Assembly (NCBI GenBank): GCA_029210915.1
Contig: JARGGJ010000002.1
Span: 1-64,000, forward strand
Length of the DNA: 64,000 bases
Origin: Patescibacteria group bacterium
GTDB lineage: Bacteria; Patescibacteriota; Patescibacteriia; 2-12-FULL-60-25
Direction: 5' to 3'
In this document: in pieces, positions 1 through 7,909 of the stretch
Position numbering within the stretch: position 1 is the stretch's first letter
Layout of the letters: every line of letters begins with the position of its first letter
Translations under genes and position numbers: made by a program
The notes under the pieces: model-generated
What the model was told of the DNA's origin: nothing
The model's input: only the letters and a program-made list of their open reading frames with translations
Databases searched by the model: none

Positions 1-840
1 CCCTACATAACCGACACAATCCGGCGCCTTTCAAAATCACTAGCCGACCTCACAATCCCATGGCAAATAATCATCGCCGATAATGGATCAACTGATCAAA
101 CTAAACAAACTATTCAAGAACTCATTCGTACATGGTCCTACGTACATGGTCCTGGCTATAGTCTTAGTAACCAGGACCATGTACCCAGGACCATGGACCA
201 ATCGGTTGGTTCAGTACCCAGGACCCAGGACCAATTAGTTTATTTAGAATGTCCCAAAGTCGGCAAAGGCTCAGCCATCCGCTTCGCCGCCGAACAAACC
301 CCCGACGACGCCTCCTCATCTCCACCACAGGCAGATCCGCCGCGAAATACGAAATTCGAAATACGAAATTCGAATCAAAATCAGTTCTTCGGTTTCATCG
401 ACGCCGACCTCTCCGCCGACCCCGATGCCATAGTGGGCATGGTTACCCGCTTGCTCGAAGACAAAGCCGACATTGTCATCGCCTCAAGACTCCTCATCAC
501 CAAAACAACCAACCGCAGTTGGCTCCGAACTCTAAGCTCCAAACTCTTCAACTTCCTCGCCGACCTCTTTTTAAATCTCAAAGTCGCGGACGCTCAATGC
601 GGGCTCAAGATTATGAATGAAAGGGGATTAAAGATCCTCCGTGAGTGCCAAGAAGACGGCTGGTTTTTAGATATTGAATTTTTAGCAAAAGCCAGGCAAG
701 ATAGGTTAAGGATAGCCGAGGTCCCCGTCCCATGGCTCGAATTCCGCTATCCCAACCGCAAAAGCCAAATCCACCATTTCCGAGATGGTATCGAAGCCAT
801 TAAAGCAATTTTGAGAATTTATAAGGACTTTCGTACCTAG
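1..840 (+). CDS. Family 2 glycosyltransferase (DPM1/DPG-synthase-like), 5' end outside the window
   Basis: The frame is open from base 1, so the gene starts upstream of the window. The visible part has the GT-A nucleotide-binding motif IIADNGSTDQT, then GKGSAIR, then the metal-binding FIDADLS, followed by VIASRL and an acceptor segment (DAQCGLKIM, DIEFLAKA), as in polyprenyl-phosphate glycosyltransferases. It probably moves a sugar from a nucleotide to a lipid phosphate at the inner membrane. Two stretches between conserved motifs (about 125-235 and 340-377) are made of the same repeat words as the intergenic elements and are read in frame without a stop. An internal ATG at 193 could be taken for the start, but the catalytic motif upstream argues against that. 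Confidence 0.85.
   Translation, partial: PYITDTIRRLSKSLADLTIPWQIIIADNGSTDQTKQTIQELIRTWSYVHGPGYSLSNQDHVPRTMDQSVGSVPRTQDQLVYLECPKVGKGSAIRFAAEQTPDDASSSPPQADPPRNTKFEIRNSNQNQFFGFIDADLSADPDAIVGMVTRLLEDKADIVIASRLLITKTTNRSWLRTLSSKLFNFLADLFLNLKVADAQCGLKIMNERGLKILRECQEDGWFLDIEFLAKARQDRLRIAEVPVPWLEFRYPNRKSQIHHFRDGIEAIKAILRIYKDFRT
125..235. repeat. Word-repeat hairpin, GGACCATGTAC type, inside a coding sequence
   Basis: GTACATGGTCCT occurs twice on the left and its complement AGGACCATGTAC follows, with further AGGACC copies. The same words appear between genes at 28919-28997 and 33775-33842. Here the element lies in frame in the glycosyltransferase. Confidence 0.85.
340..377. repeat. Tandem word repeat, GAAATACGAAATTC type, inside a coding sequence
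   Basis: Two copies of GAAATACGAAATTC in tandem are translated just before the DADLS motif. The vocabulary matches the TTCGAA-type array at 4826-5030. Confidence 0.75.
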
Positions 841-932
841 TACCTTGTACCTAGTACCTAGTACCTAGTACAAACTTATGTGATTTAATATTCTGTTGGT
901 ACTTAGTACTAAGTAGTAGGTATTAAGTATAT
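833..932. repeat. Word-repeat hairpin, GTACCTA type, left of the S23 gene
   Basis: The left arm has five to six copies of TAGTACC-like words (833-874). A short AT-rich loop and a right arm GGTACTTAGTACTAAGTAG (898-930) follow. It begins at the stop of the upstream gene. Confidence 0.85.
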
Positions 933-942
933 TAAAAGATAT

Positions 943-1293
943 ATGGGAATTGAGAAATTTGAGGATATTATTGCTTGGAAAAAAAGTCGGGTTATGGCTG
1001 GTAATATATATAGTGAATTTCGTAATTTACGTGACTATGGTTTTCGAGATCAAATTGAACGGTCAGCTGTTTCAACGATGAATAACATAGCGGAAGGCTT
1101 TGGTCGTCGAGGAAATCGTGAGTTTAAAAGATTTTTAAATATTGCATACGGATCTTGTTGCGAAGTGCAATCTATGCTTTACTTAGCCTTAGATCTTGGT
1201 TATATCAACAGTACTCGTTTTTCGGATCTGTTTAAACAAGCTAATGAATCAGCAAGACTGATAAGCGCCCTCACCCGCAGCATCTCCGAATGA
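943..1293 (+). CDS. Four-helix bundle protein of the S23 / 23S rRNA intervening-sequence family
   Basis: The 116-residue protein matches the S23/IVP family: FEDIIAWKKSR at the N terminus, then DQIERSAVSTMNNIAEGFGR, EFKRFLNIAYGS and CEVQSML. The length is normal for the family (about 115-125). Family knowledge: the first members were found in stem-loop intervening sequences inside 23S rRNA genes, and the molecular function is unknown. Here the gene lies between word-repeat arms of the same vocabulary on both sides (833-932 and 1328-1368), much like an IVS open reading frame in its stem-loop. No Shine-Dalgarno is visible. The base composition is more AT-rich than in the genes on either side. 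Confidence 0.9.
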   Translation: MGIEKFEDIIAWKKSRVMAGNIYSEFRNLRDYGFRDQIERSAVSTMNNIAEGFGRRGNREFKRFLNIAYGSCCEVQSMLYLALDLGYINSTRFSDLFKQANESARLISALTRSISE

Positions 1294-1327
1294 CCCCATC
1301 CTACTTAACCACCACGTACATCAAAAA

Positions 1328-1368
1328 GTACTAGGTACAAGGTACTAGGTACAAGGTACTTAAGTAGT
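1328..1368. repeat. Word-repeat arm, GTACTAGGTACAAG type, right of the S23 gene
   Basis: Two tandem copies of GTACTAGGTACAAG. The reverse complement shares GTACCTTGTACCTAGTACC with the arm at 833-874, so the S23 gene lies between inverted copies. Confidence 0.85.
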
Positions 1369-1376
1369 ACGAAATT

Positions 1377-2750
1377 ATGCTAAACAACCGCACCCGCATC
1401 AAACAACTACTCCTGCTTCTGGGCGATTTTTTAGTATTTCAAATTTCGGTACCCCTCATGATCTTATTGCGCTTTGGCGAGTTAACTCCAAGTACTTACG
1501 ATCAACATGCTCTGCCATTTTTATTCCTCTCTTGTATTTGGCTCGTGGGCTACTACGTGGCCGGGCTTTACGATTTACGCCTTAGCCGAGATTCGCTAAA
1601 ATTTTTACGCACATACTTTGAAGGTACAATAGCCAACTTGCTTTTAGCTTTTGGTTTTTTCTACCTGCTCCCAATCTTTGGCATTGCCCCGCGCCGTAAC
1701 CTCATTCTTTACGTCATAATCGTTTTACTCTTGGATTACTTTTGGCGTATCGCTTTTAATCGCATTGTCGCGAGCACAATCTTTAAGACACGCTTACTCT
1801 TTATCGGTTCACCTCAAGATGCCGGCCGTGTTGCGGAGCTTATTCAAGAGGTGGCGCCGGGTTTCGAGCTTAAAGCGGTTTTGCAAACAGCGCCCGGTAC
1901 ACGTTTCGATGACGGCTCGGTTGTTTGGCACGCATCGCCCGATTCAATTCGGGGTTTGGTTAAAGATGGCGAAATCGACACAATAATAGTTGGTCACACA
2001 CCCGAAGAGGTCCCGGGGCTTCAAGATGCTCTTTACGAAACGATTTTTTCGGCAGTCACGCTTGTAGATCGTGCCGGGTTCGAAGAAATTGCCACCGGCA
2101 GAATCCCTCTCGAGCATATCTCACAAAACTGGTTCCTCTCGCACATCCACGAGGGCGAAAAAGTGGCATACGAGGGCGTAAAGCGTTTTGTTGATGTCAT
2201 CCTCGCTGTCCCAATCGCCATCATAACCATAATCCTGTATCCCATTTTGGCACTGCTTGTAAAACTCAGCTCACCCGGGGCTGTTCTGTATTCTCAAATC
2301 CGCGTAGGAGCCAATCAAAAACCATTTCGCATCTACAAATTTCGCACAATGCGTCAAGATGCCGAAGTGGCGGGTGTTCCTCAATTCGCGCAAAAAGACG
2401 ATCCAAGAATCACAAAAATAGGCAAGTTCATGCGTGCCGCCCGCTTAGATGAACTTCCGCAAATCTGGAATGTTTTGCGTGGCGATATGTCGCTCATCGG
2501 CCCCAGGCCCGAGCGCCCCGAATTTGTCACCGAGCTCGTTGCACAGATGCCCTACTATTCTTTACGACATTTAACCCGCCCCGGCCTAACCGGCTGGGCG
2601 CAGGTACAATTCCCATACGCCTCCACCTTCGAGGAAAACATAAAAAAATTACAATACGATCTCTACTACATCAAACACCGCACCCTAATGCTCGACATGG
2701 CCATATTGCTAAAAACCATCAGGATTGTGCTAAAGAGGATGGGAACATAA
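1377..2750 (+). CDS. Polyprenyl glycosylphosphotransferase (WbaP/PglC-type sugar transferase)
   Basis: This enzyme transfers a sugar phosphate from a UDP-sugar to undecaprenyl phosphate, the first membrane step of a surface glycan. The 457 residues show four to five N-terminal membrane segments, a Rossmann-like middle domain beginning LLFIGSPQDAG, and the bacterial sugar transferase domain from about residue 265. That domain has the membrane hairpin KRFVDVILAVP, FRIYKFRTMRQDAE, LDELPQIWNVLRGDMSLIGP and RPGLTGWAQV. All core motifs are intact. It is the likely initiating enzyme for the glycosyltransferases in the first 13 kb. The sugar cannot be read from the sequence. Confidence 0.93.
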   Translation: MLNNRTRIKQLLLLLGDFLVFQISVPLMILLRFGELTPSTYDQHALPFLFLSCIWLVGYYVAGLYDLRLSRDSLKFLRTYFEGTIANLLLAFGFFYLLPIFGIAPRRNLILYVIIVLLLDYFWRIAFNRIVASTIFKTRLLFIGSPQDAGRVAELIQEVAPGFELKAVLQTAPGTRFDDGSVVWHASPDSIRGLVKDGEIDTIIVGHTPEEVPGLQDALYETIFSAVTLVDRAGFEEIATGRIPLEHISQNWFLSHIHEGEKVAYEGVKRFVDVILAVPIAIITIILYPILALLVKLSSPGAVLYSQIRVGANQKPFRIYKFRTMRQDAEVAGVPQFAQKDDPRITKIGKFMRAARLDELPQIWNVLRGDMSLIGPRPERPEFVTELVAQMPYYSLRHLTRPGLTGWAQVQFPYASTFEENIKKLQYDLYYIKHRTLMLDMAILLKTIRIVLKRMGT

Positions 2751-2751
2751 T

Positions 2752-2817
2752 CAAATTGCAAATATCAAATAGCAAGAGTAAACTAGGCAACTCTTGCTAT
2801 TTGCCATTTGCAATTTG
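2752..2817. repeat. Word-repeat hairpin, AAATAGCAAGAGT type
   Basis: The 28-nt arms 2752-2779 and 2790-2817 match at 26 of 28 positions as reverse complements around a 10-nt loop. It starts one base after the stop codon. There is no U-tract of the classical length. Confidence 0.9.
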
Positions 2818-2832
2818 TTATTATTTTTCCGC

Positions 2833-2861
2833 TTGTGAATCAGTTTAGACTAAGTTATAAT
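2833..2861 (+). promoter_or_regulatory. Promoter of the subtilase gene
   Basis: TTGTGA (2833-2838), a 17-bp spacer and TATAAT (2856-2861). The ATG follows only 6 nt after the -10 box, which implies a leaderless transcript. Confidence 0.75.
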
Positions 2862-2867
2862 CACCCC

Positions 2868-4826
2868 ATGAAATTCAACCAAATTTTCTCTCTTTTATCG
2901 CTCACGCTGATGCTTTTTGCTGTGGCAAATCCGGCTTTGGCTGTAGAAACTCCCATTCCTACGCTCTACACGGATGGAGCAGAGCCAACGCTCAAAAGCC
3001 CTGCTCCAAAGCGCATGGTTATTAACGATACATTTCAAAAAAATCAGTGGTATTTGGATGCAATAAATGCTTACGAGGCTTGGGCAGTTGCTCCCACATC
3101 ATCACCGCGAGATATCATCGTTGCGGTTGTAGATGGTGGTTTTGATGATTCACACCCCGATCTAAAAGGATCGCTTTGGGAAGATCCCGATGAACCCATA
3201 GACGGCAAAGATAACGACGCCGATGGATACGTGGATGATGCTAATGGTTGGAATTATGTAAACGATAGTTCGGATATTCGCCCGGTTGGAAATATCGATA
3301 AAGATAATGGAGCCTGGGAGCATGGCACAATTGTGGCATCACTCATCTCGGCACGCGGAAACGATAACATTGGCATGGCCGGCATGGCCTGGAACGTAAA
3401 AATAATGCCCCTCGTTATACTTGATTCCAACGGATCGGGCGGTACCGATAAACTTGCGCAAGCTATTCGTTATGCGGTTCGCCATCGCGCGGATATTATC
3501 AACTTAAGTTTAGAGGGCGATATGCAAGATCAAGATGTTGCCGATGCAATTCTCGAGGCTACCGCGCAAGGCGTGCTGGTTGTTATCGCGGCCGGTAATG
3601 GTTTTGATGGAATCGCCCATAATTTTGATGATTACGAAATCTTCCCGGCCTGCCACCCCGGAGCCGCCGGTCAAAGTGTTTTGGTGGTTACCGGAACAAA
3701 TGCTGATGGCTCCAAATACGATTCGGCAAACTACGGCTCTTGCGCAAGCTTGGCCGCGCCCGGTGGAGAAATCTTTGCCGCGCGCCCCACTTACGACCCC
3801 GATGGCAATCGCACCGAAGTATCGGGATACGGCGCATGGAGCGGTACCTCTATGTCGGCCCCGCTTGTTTCAGGAGTCGCGGCCATGTTGAAGGCAAAGT
3901 ATCCAACCTGGACAGGCGAGCAATTGGCGCAAAGGATTTTAGACACGGCTCAGCCATTTAATGCTGAAATTGATTCTTTTGGTATGGGAGTCGGCGTTTT
4001 AGATGCTTACTCGGCCATGGTTGATGCTGATCCGATTAAATATGGCACTTGGAATCTTTTCGCGTCTACAAAAGACCAAGCTCCAACAGTCTGGATAACG
4101 GATTTTAACGGCAACAATCTTTTTACATTCCCCGTTGGCAACTCCGGCGACAAACGTGCTATCCACACCGCTTTCGTCCGCTGGGATGATGACCGCTACC
4201 CCGAAGTTATAGTTACAGCCGAGGGAGACGAAAGGGGATCATGGCGCGTATATCGCACAGACGGTGTTTTGGTGGCCGCCGGCCGGCTGGCCGAGGATTC
4301 GGAAGAACCGATTCAAGGTGGTTTGTACATTGCCACGCAAGATATTCACTCATCCGGCTGGAGCGACATACTGTTTACAGAGGCGGGTGGAAACCGCGCT
4401 TGGCTTACAACTCCGCAAGAAACCAAAACAGATCCAATCACTTTCGAACAAGGCGGAACAGAAAATGGTATTTTGGCGGTTGGTTTAGAGCGCCCTTTGC
4501 AATCATTTGTAATTTTAACTCGCGGAACAACCAATTCTCAGCTTTACTTGCTGAATAATTGGAATTTGGATGAGGGCACGGTAATCGAAACAGAACATCC
4601 CGAACGCTTGCGCATGGTTGGCGCCCTAACCCAAGATAACCGCGAGCTATTGCGTTTTGTTCAAAGCGGAGAGCCTTCTTACTTAATGGAAAAAGAGGGG
4701 ATGATTCAAATTCTATCAAAAGAAGAAGCGGAAAAAATTACAGTTTGGCAATGGAGGCAAGCGCCTCTCGGAGAAAAGCTGGATGAAATGGAGGGGAAAC
4801 TTTTCTATGATACTTGGCCCAGATAA
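2868..4826 (+). CDS. Exported S8 (subtilisin-like) serine protease
   Basis: A secreted endopeptidase. A signal peptide (MKFNQIFSLLS to NPALAVE) begins at the ATG at 2868; the longer reading from 2808 would put extra residues before it and overlap the promoter. The catalytic triad is clear: Asp in VVDGGFDDSHPDL, His in HGTIVASLISARG and Ser in SGTSMSAPLVSG, with the oxyanion Asn in AAGNG. After about residue 400 a beta-rich region with DFNGNNLFTFPVG and aspartate-rich turns suggests a propeller-like domain. It may process surface proteins or host polymers. The 3' end overlaps the proposed start of gtrA. Confidence 0.92.
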   Translation: MKFNQIFSLLSLTLMLFAVANPALAVETPIPTLYTDGAEPTLKSPAPKRMVINDTFQKNQWYLDAINAYEAWAVAPTSSPRDIIVAVVDGGFDDSHPDLKGSLWEDPDEPIDGKDNDADGYVDDANGWNYVNDSSDIRPVGNIDKDNGAWEHGTIVASLISARGNDNIGMAGMAWNVKIMPLVILDSNGSGGTDKLAQAIRYAVRHRADIINLSLEGDMQDQDVADAILEATAQGVLVVIAAGNGFDGIAHNFDDYEIFPACHPGAAGQSVLVVTGTNADGSKYDSANYGSCASLAAPGGEIFAARPTYDPDGNRTEVSGYGAWSGTSMSAPLVSGVAAMLKAKYPTWTGEQLAQRILDTAQPFNAEIDSFGMGVGVLDAYSAMVDADPIKYGTWNLFASTKDQAPTVWITDFNGNNLFTFPVGNSGDKRAIHTAFVRWDDDRYPEVIVTAEGDERGSWRVYRTDGVLVAAGRLAEDSEEPIQGGLYIATQDIHSSGWSDILFTEAGGNRAWLTTPQETKTDPITFEQGGTENGILAVGLERPLQSFVILTRGTTNSQLYLLNNWNLDEGTVIETEHPERLRMVGALTQDNRELLRFVQSGEPSYLMEKEGMIQILSKEEAEKITVWQWRQAPLGEKLDEMEGKLFYDTWPR

Positions 4827-5409
4827 AACGAATCGAATTTCGAATTTCGAACCACGAACTACGAATACTGAACCACATAATTCGAACATCGAACGACGAA
4901 TATCAAACACAAGTCGAGATCAGCTCGACGAACAACGAACATCGAATAAACAATTCGGTAATTCAGTTACTGAAAATATTTATAATCAACAAAAATCGAG
5001 GTTCGTAGTTCGTAGTTCGAAGTTCGAAAGTGAGTTTTGGAAACTTTTCAAATTTGGAATCGTTGGCATTTCCGCATTTTTGATACAATTTATATTATAT
5101 TTCATATTCACCAGATTCTTGATGCCCGGTTTGCCCCGCACTTTAGTCTACGTTTTGGCAATGGGATACTCCATGGTAGAAAACTACACAGCTCATCGCC
5201 TGTGGACTTTCAGCGATCACATAGTCACAAAAGGTTCTGTATGGCGCTATGCATCGGTTGTTGCCCTTGCGGCCATCATAAACGCGGTTATCTTTTGGTT
5301 TGGCCACAATATAATTCAAATTTACGATCTAATCGTTGTAATCATAGCCGGCCTGGCCGTCCCATTCATAACCTACGCCGGCCACAGGTGGTACACGTTC
5401 AAACGGTAG
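4807..5409 (+). CDS. GtrA-like membrane protein with a repeat-derived N-terminal extension
   Basis: The C-terminal ~125 residues are a GtrA-like four-helix membrane domain (KFGIVGISAFLIQF, MVENYTAHRLWTF, VPFITYAGHRWYTF). GtrA-like proteins are thought to help move polyprenyl-linked sugars across the membrane. The preceding ~65 residues are unlike any GtrA and are encoded by the TTCGAA-type word-repeat array. No ATG, GTG or TTG occurs in frame closer to the GtrA domain, so translation from 4807 (or 4783) must read through the array, unless a rare codon is used. The start overlaps the protease gene by 20 nt. Confidence 0.8.
   Translation: MILGPDKTNRISNFEPRTTNTEPHNSNIERRISNTSRDQLDEQRTSNKQFGNSVTENIYNQQKSRFVVRSSKFESEFWKLFKFGIVGISAFLIQFILYFIFTRFLMPGLPRTLVYVLAMGYSMVENYTAHRLWTFSDHIVTKGSVWRYASVVALAAIINAVIFWFGHNIIQIYDLIVVIIAGLAVPFITYAGHRWYTFKR
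4826..5030. repeat. Word-repeat array, TTCGAA/CGAAC type, read as protein
   Basis: The left part has words such as CGAATTTCGAA and CGAACATCGAA. The right part (5000-5028) has the complement GGTTCGTAGTTCGTAGTTCG. The inner CAGCTCGACGAAC is shared with the copies at 12299-12355. Confidence 0.85.
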
Positions 5410-5410
5410 A

Positions 5411-5500
5411 GTTCATCAAGATTAAAGACTAAAGTTCATCAAGAGTTACCTAAGCTTCTCTTGATGAACTTTAGCCTTGATGAACTTTTATCTCGTTCTC
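5411..5500. repeat. Word-repeat hairpin, TTCATCAAGA type
   Basis: GTTCATCAAGA words on the left and TCTTGATGAACTTT words on the right. The 20-mer GACTAAAGTTCATCAAGAGT recurs at 7786-7885. Confidence 0.9.
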
Positions 5501-5527
5501 TGGTTCTATGTTATAATGGTAGCAACT

Positions 5528-6541
5528 ATGGCAGACAAAGTTCACTTTGAACGTAAAAACGTGCTTGTTACGGGTGGAGCCGGTTTTATTGGCTCGCATC
5601 TTTGCGACAGGTTAATAAAAGATCGCAACGTAATTTGCGTTGATAATTTTATCACCAGCTCGGTTGCCAATATCGATCACTTATTGCGCGAGCCTCATTT
5701 TGAGTTTATCAATCACGATATTACTCAACCGCTAAATTTAGATCGCTTTACCGAGCTCGAGCGTTTTAATGTTAAATACACGGGCATTCAAGAAATCTAT
5801 CACTTAGCTTGCCCAATCTCCAAGCGCCATTTTGATGACTTTAAAATCGCTACGGTTCTTACGAATTCGGTGGGTGTTAAAAACGTTTTGGATTTGGCGG
5901 TAGAGCATCAGTCCAAAGTTCTCTACGCGTCCTCGAGCGTTCTCTATGGCAACCGCCGAGGCGACCCAAACCCCTGCCGTGAAGCCGATGAGTGCCGTTT
6001 GGACCACCTCACAACCCGCGGAGCTTACGACGAGGGCAAACGCTTCTCCGAAGCCATCCTTCAAACCTATGCCGAGGTCTATGGCCTTGATGTTAAAATA
6101 GCCCGCATCTTCCGCACCTACGGCCCGCGCATGAAAATATTCGATGGCAACTTAATCCCCGATATGGTTTTAAACGCCTTAGACGGCAAAGACATCACAA
6201 TCACCGGCGATGAAGAAACTCGTACATCGCTTGCTTATGTATCGGATATCGTCAGCGGTTTAATGCGCTTAATGTCTTCCCCGCTCGAAATCACCCTTGT
6301 CAACCTCGGCTCCGACGAAGAGCTTCGCCTGGTAAACGTCGCGCAACGCATTTTGGAAATAACCGGCTCCACCTCCCGTGTCCGCTTCGAACCGCACGTA
6401 GTCAACTACATAGATCCCGGCTTGCCAGACATCTCCCGTGCCAAAGACCTCCTCGGCTGGATCCCCCTCATTCAACTCGACAAAGGCCTCCGAGAAATGA
6501 TCGAATACACAAACTCTAACAAAAACCTGCTCTCATTTTAA
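5528..6541 (+). CDS. NAD-dependent sugar-nucleotide epimerase/decarboxylase, UXS-like (first of a pair)
   Basis: An extended short-chain dehydrogenase that would act on a nucleotide sugar in the cytoplasm. NAD binding is shown by VTGGAGFIGSHLCD. The catalytic region is ASSSVLYG followed by YDEGKR, and ARIFRTYGPRM is typical of UDP-glucuronate decarboxylase (UXS) and close dTDP-glucose dehydratases. The ATG at 5528 puts the Rossmann fold about 10 residues from the N terminus and lies 10 nt after TATAAT (5512-5517); upstream starts would cover the promoter. It has a paralogue directly downstream. The substrate is not certain. Confidence 0.88.
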   Translation: MADKVHFERKNVLVTGGAGFIGSHLCDRLIKDRNVICVDNFITSSVANIDHLLREPHFEFINHDITQPLNLDRFTELERFNVKYTGIQEIYHLACPISKRHFDDFKIATVLTNSVGVKNVLDLAVEHQSKVLYASSSVLYGNRRGDPNPCREADECRLDHLTTRGAYDEGKRFSEAILQTYAEVYGLDVKIARIFRTYGPRMKIFDGNLIPDMVLNALDGKDITITGDEETRTSLAYVSDIVSGLMRLMSSPLEITLVNLGSDEELRLVNVAQRILEITGSTSRVRFEPHVVNYIDPGLPDISRAKDLLGWIPLIQLDKGLREMIEYTNSNKNLLSF

Positions 6542-6544
6542 AAA

Positions 6545-6655
6545 AAAAGTATCTTGTATCTAGTATCTTGTATCTTGCGGTTATTTAGCTTTAAAAACTA
6601 TATTAACCACGCTACCGCTAGATACCAGATACAAAATACTAGATACTTAATTGTT
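6545..6655. repeat. Word-repeat hairpin, GTATCTTGTATC type
   Basis: AGTATCTTGTATC words on the left and CTAGATACCAGATAC words on the right. The same vocabulary lies at 36040-36122. Confidence 0.9.
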
Positions 6656-6668
6656 AATTGTAAGTTAT

Positions 6669-7775
6669 ATGCCTCCCATTTTCGATAAAAAGAATATCAT
6701 TGTTACAGGCGGCGCCGGTTTTATCGGGTCGCATCTTTGTGAAAAATTGCTCGCCGAGGGCAACAGGGTTATTTGCGTAGATAATCTAATCTCGTCGGCT
6801 CTGCAAAATATCGATTTCTTACTCAAGAACCCGGATTTCGAATTCATCCGCCACGATATCGGCATGCCATTCGACCCCGAGCAATTCCCCGAGCTCGAGC
6901 GTTTCAAAGTAAAATTTCAAGGTATTCAGGAAATCTATCATCTGGCTTGCCCAATGAGCCCCAAAGCCTTCGAACAAACTCGCATGCAAGTTTTGTATGC
7001 CAATAGTTTGGGAATGAAGTATACGCTCGATTTGGCTGTTAAATACAAGGCTCGCTATCTTTTCACTTCCACATCCAGCGTCTACGGCCCGCGCCCAATG
7101 GATAACCACCATCTAAAAGAAGATGAAAACGGCCAAACCGATATGCATAGCCCCCGCGCCAGCTACGACGAGGGCAAGCGCTTTGCCGAAACATGTTGCA
7201 GTACTTACAACCACGTCCATGGCGTTGATGCCCGCATTGCCCGCATTTTCCGCACCTACGGCCCGCGCGAGCGCCTATATTCGGGTGAGATGGTCCCGGA
7301 TTTTATTTTAAACGCACTCGATAACAAAGAAATCGAAATCTACGGCGACGAAACTTTTACCACATCTCTCTGCTACGTCACCGATGTGGTAGACGGCCTC
7401 ATGAAACTCATGTCCGCCGATAAAGATATCGGCCCGGTCAATATCGGTTCCGATATTGATATTCCGCTTGTCGACATTGTCCGCAACATCCTAGAGATGA
7501 CAGGCTCCACCAGCAGAATCTCTTTCAAACCATCATTGCTCTTCATGACCCCGCTCGGTCTCCCTGATCTCACCAAAGCCAAAGAAAAACTCGGTTGGAT
7601 GCCTCTTGTTCCTTTGGATGAAGGCCTCAAAAAAATCATCGATTATACAATGGCCTACAAAAACATCCTTCAAGGTTTCGGCGGAACCGCCACCCCGGGC
7701 ATAGCCCCAACCGAATCCGAATCAAAAGAATCATCAACCATCGCCGGAGTAGAGGATATGCCGGAGCTGGGATAG
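6669..7775 (+). CDS. NAD-dependent sugar-nucleotide epimerase/decarboxylase, UXS-like (second of a pair)
   Basis: A paralogue of the upstream gene. It has VTGGAGFIGSHLCEK, TSTSSVYGPRP, YDEGKRFAE and ARIFRTYGPRERL, so the Ser/Thr-Tyr-Lys triad is intact. The serine region (TSTSSVYG) is closer to canonical UXS than that of the first copy (ASSSVLYG), which suggests the pair has diverged in substrate or product. A ~35-residue low-complexity tail (SESKESS) ends the protein. The start at 6669 is chosen because it fits the fold. Both enzymes probably supply a nucleotide sugar (pentose or 4-keto sugar) to the nearby glycosyltransferases. Confidence 0.88.
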   Translation: MPPIFDKKNIIVTGGAGFIGSHLCEKLLAEGNRVICVDNLISSALQNIDFLLKNPDFEFIRHDIGMPFDPEQFPELERFKVKFQGIQEIYHLACPMSPKAFEQTRMQVLYANSLGMKYTLDLAVKYKARYLFTSTSSVYGPRPMDNHHLKEDENGQTDMHSPRASYDEGKRFAETCCSTYNHVHGVDARIARIFRTYGPRERLYSGEMVPDFILNALDNKEIEIYGDETFTTSLCYVTDVVDGLMKLMSADKDIGPVNIGSDIDIPLVDIVRNILEMTGSTSRISFKPSLLFMTPLGLPDLTKAKEKLGWMPLVPLDEGLKKIIDYTMAYKNILQGFGGTATPGIAPTESESKESSTIAGVEDMPELG

Positions 7776-7785
7776 CCGAGTAAAA

Positions 7786-7885
7786 AGTTCATCAAGACTA
7801 AAGTTCATCAAGAGTAATCTATAGTAACTCTTGATGAACTTTAATCTTTGATCTTGACGAACTATAAGTTTATCTTGATAAACTC
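7786..7885. repeat. Word-repeat hairpin, TTCATCAAGA type
   Basis: Two AAAGTTCATCAAGA copies, then ACTCTTGATGAACTTT and further TTGATCTTGACGAACT words. The right end carries TTGATA, which sits 17 bp from TAGTGT before the next ATG. Confidence 0.9.
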
Positions 7886-7909
7886 CCCAAGTTTGTGTAG
7901 TGTGTAACC

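Noticed and set aside
193-840. Glycosyltransferase starting at the ATG at 193
   Set aside because: The frame is open upstream and contains the nucleotide-binding motif IIADNGSTDQT, so the true start is before the window.
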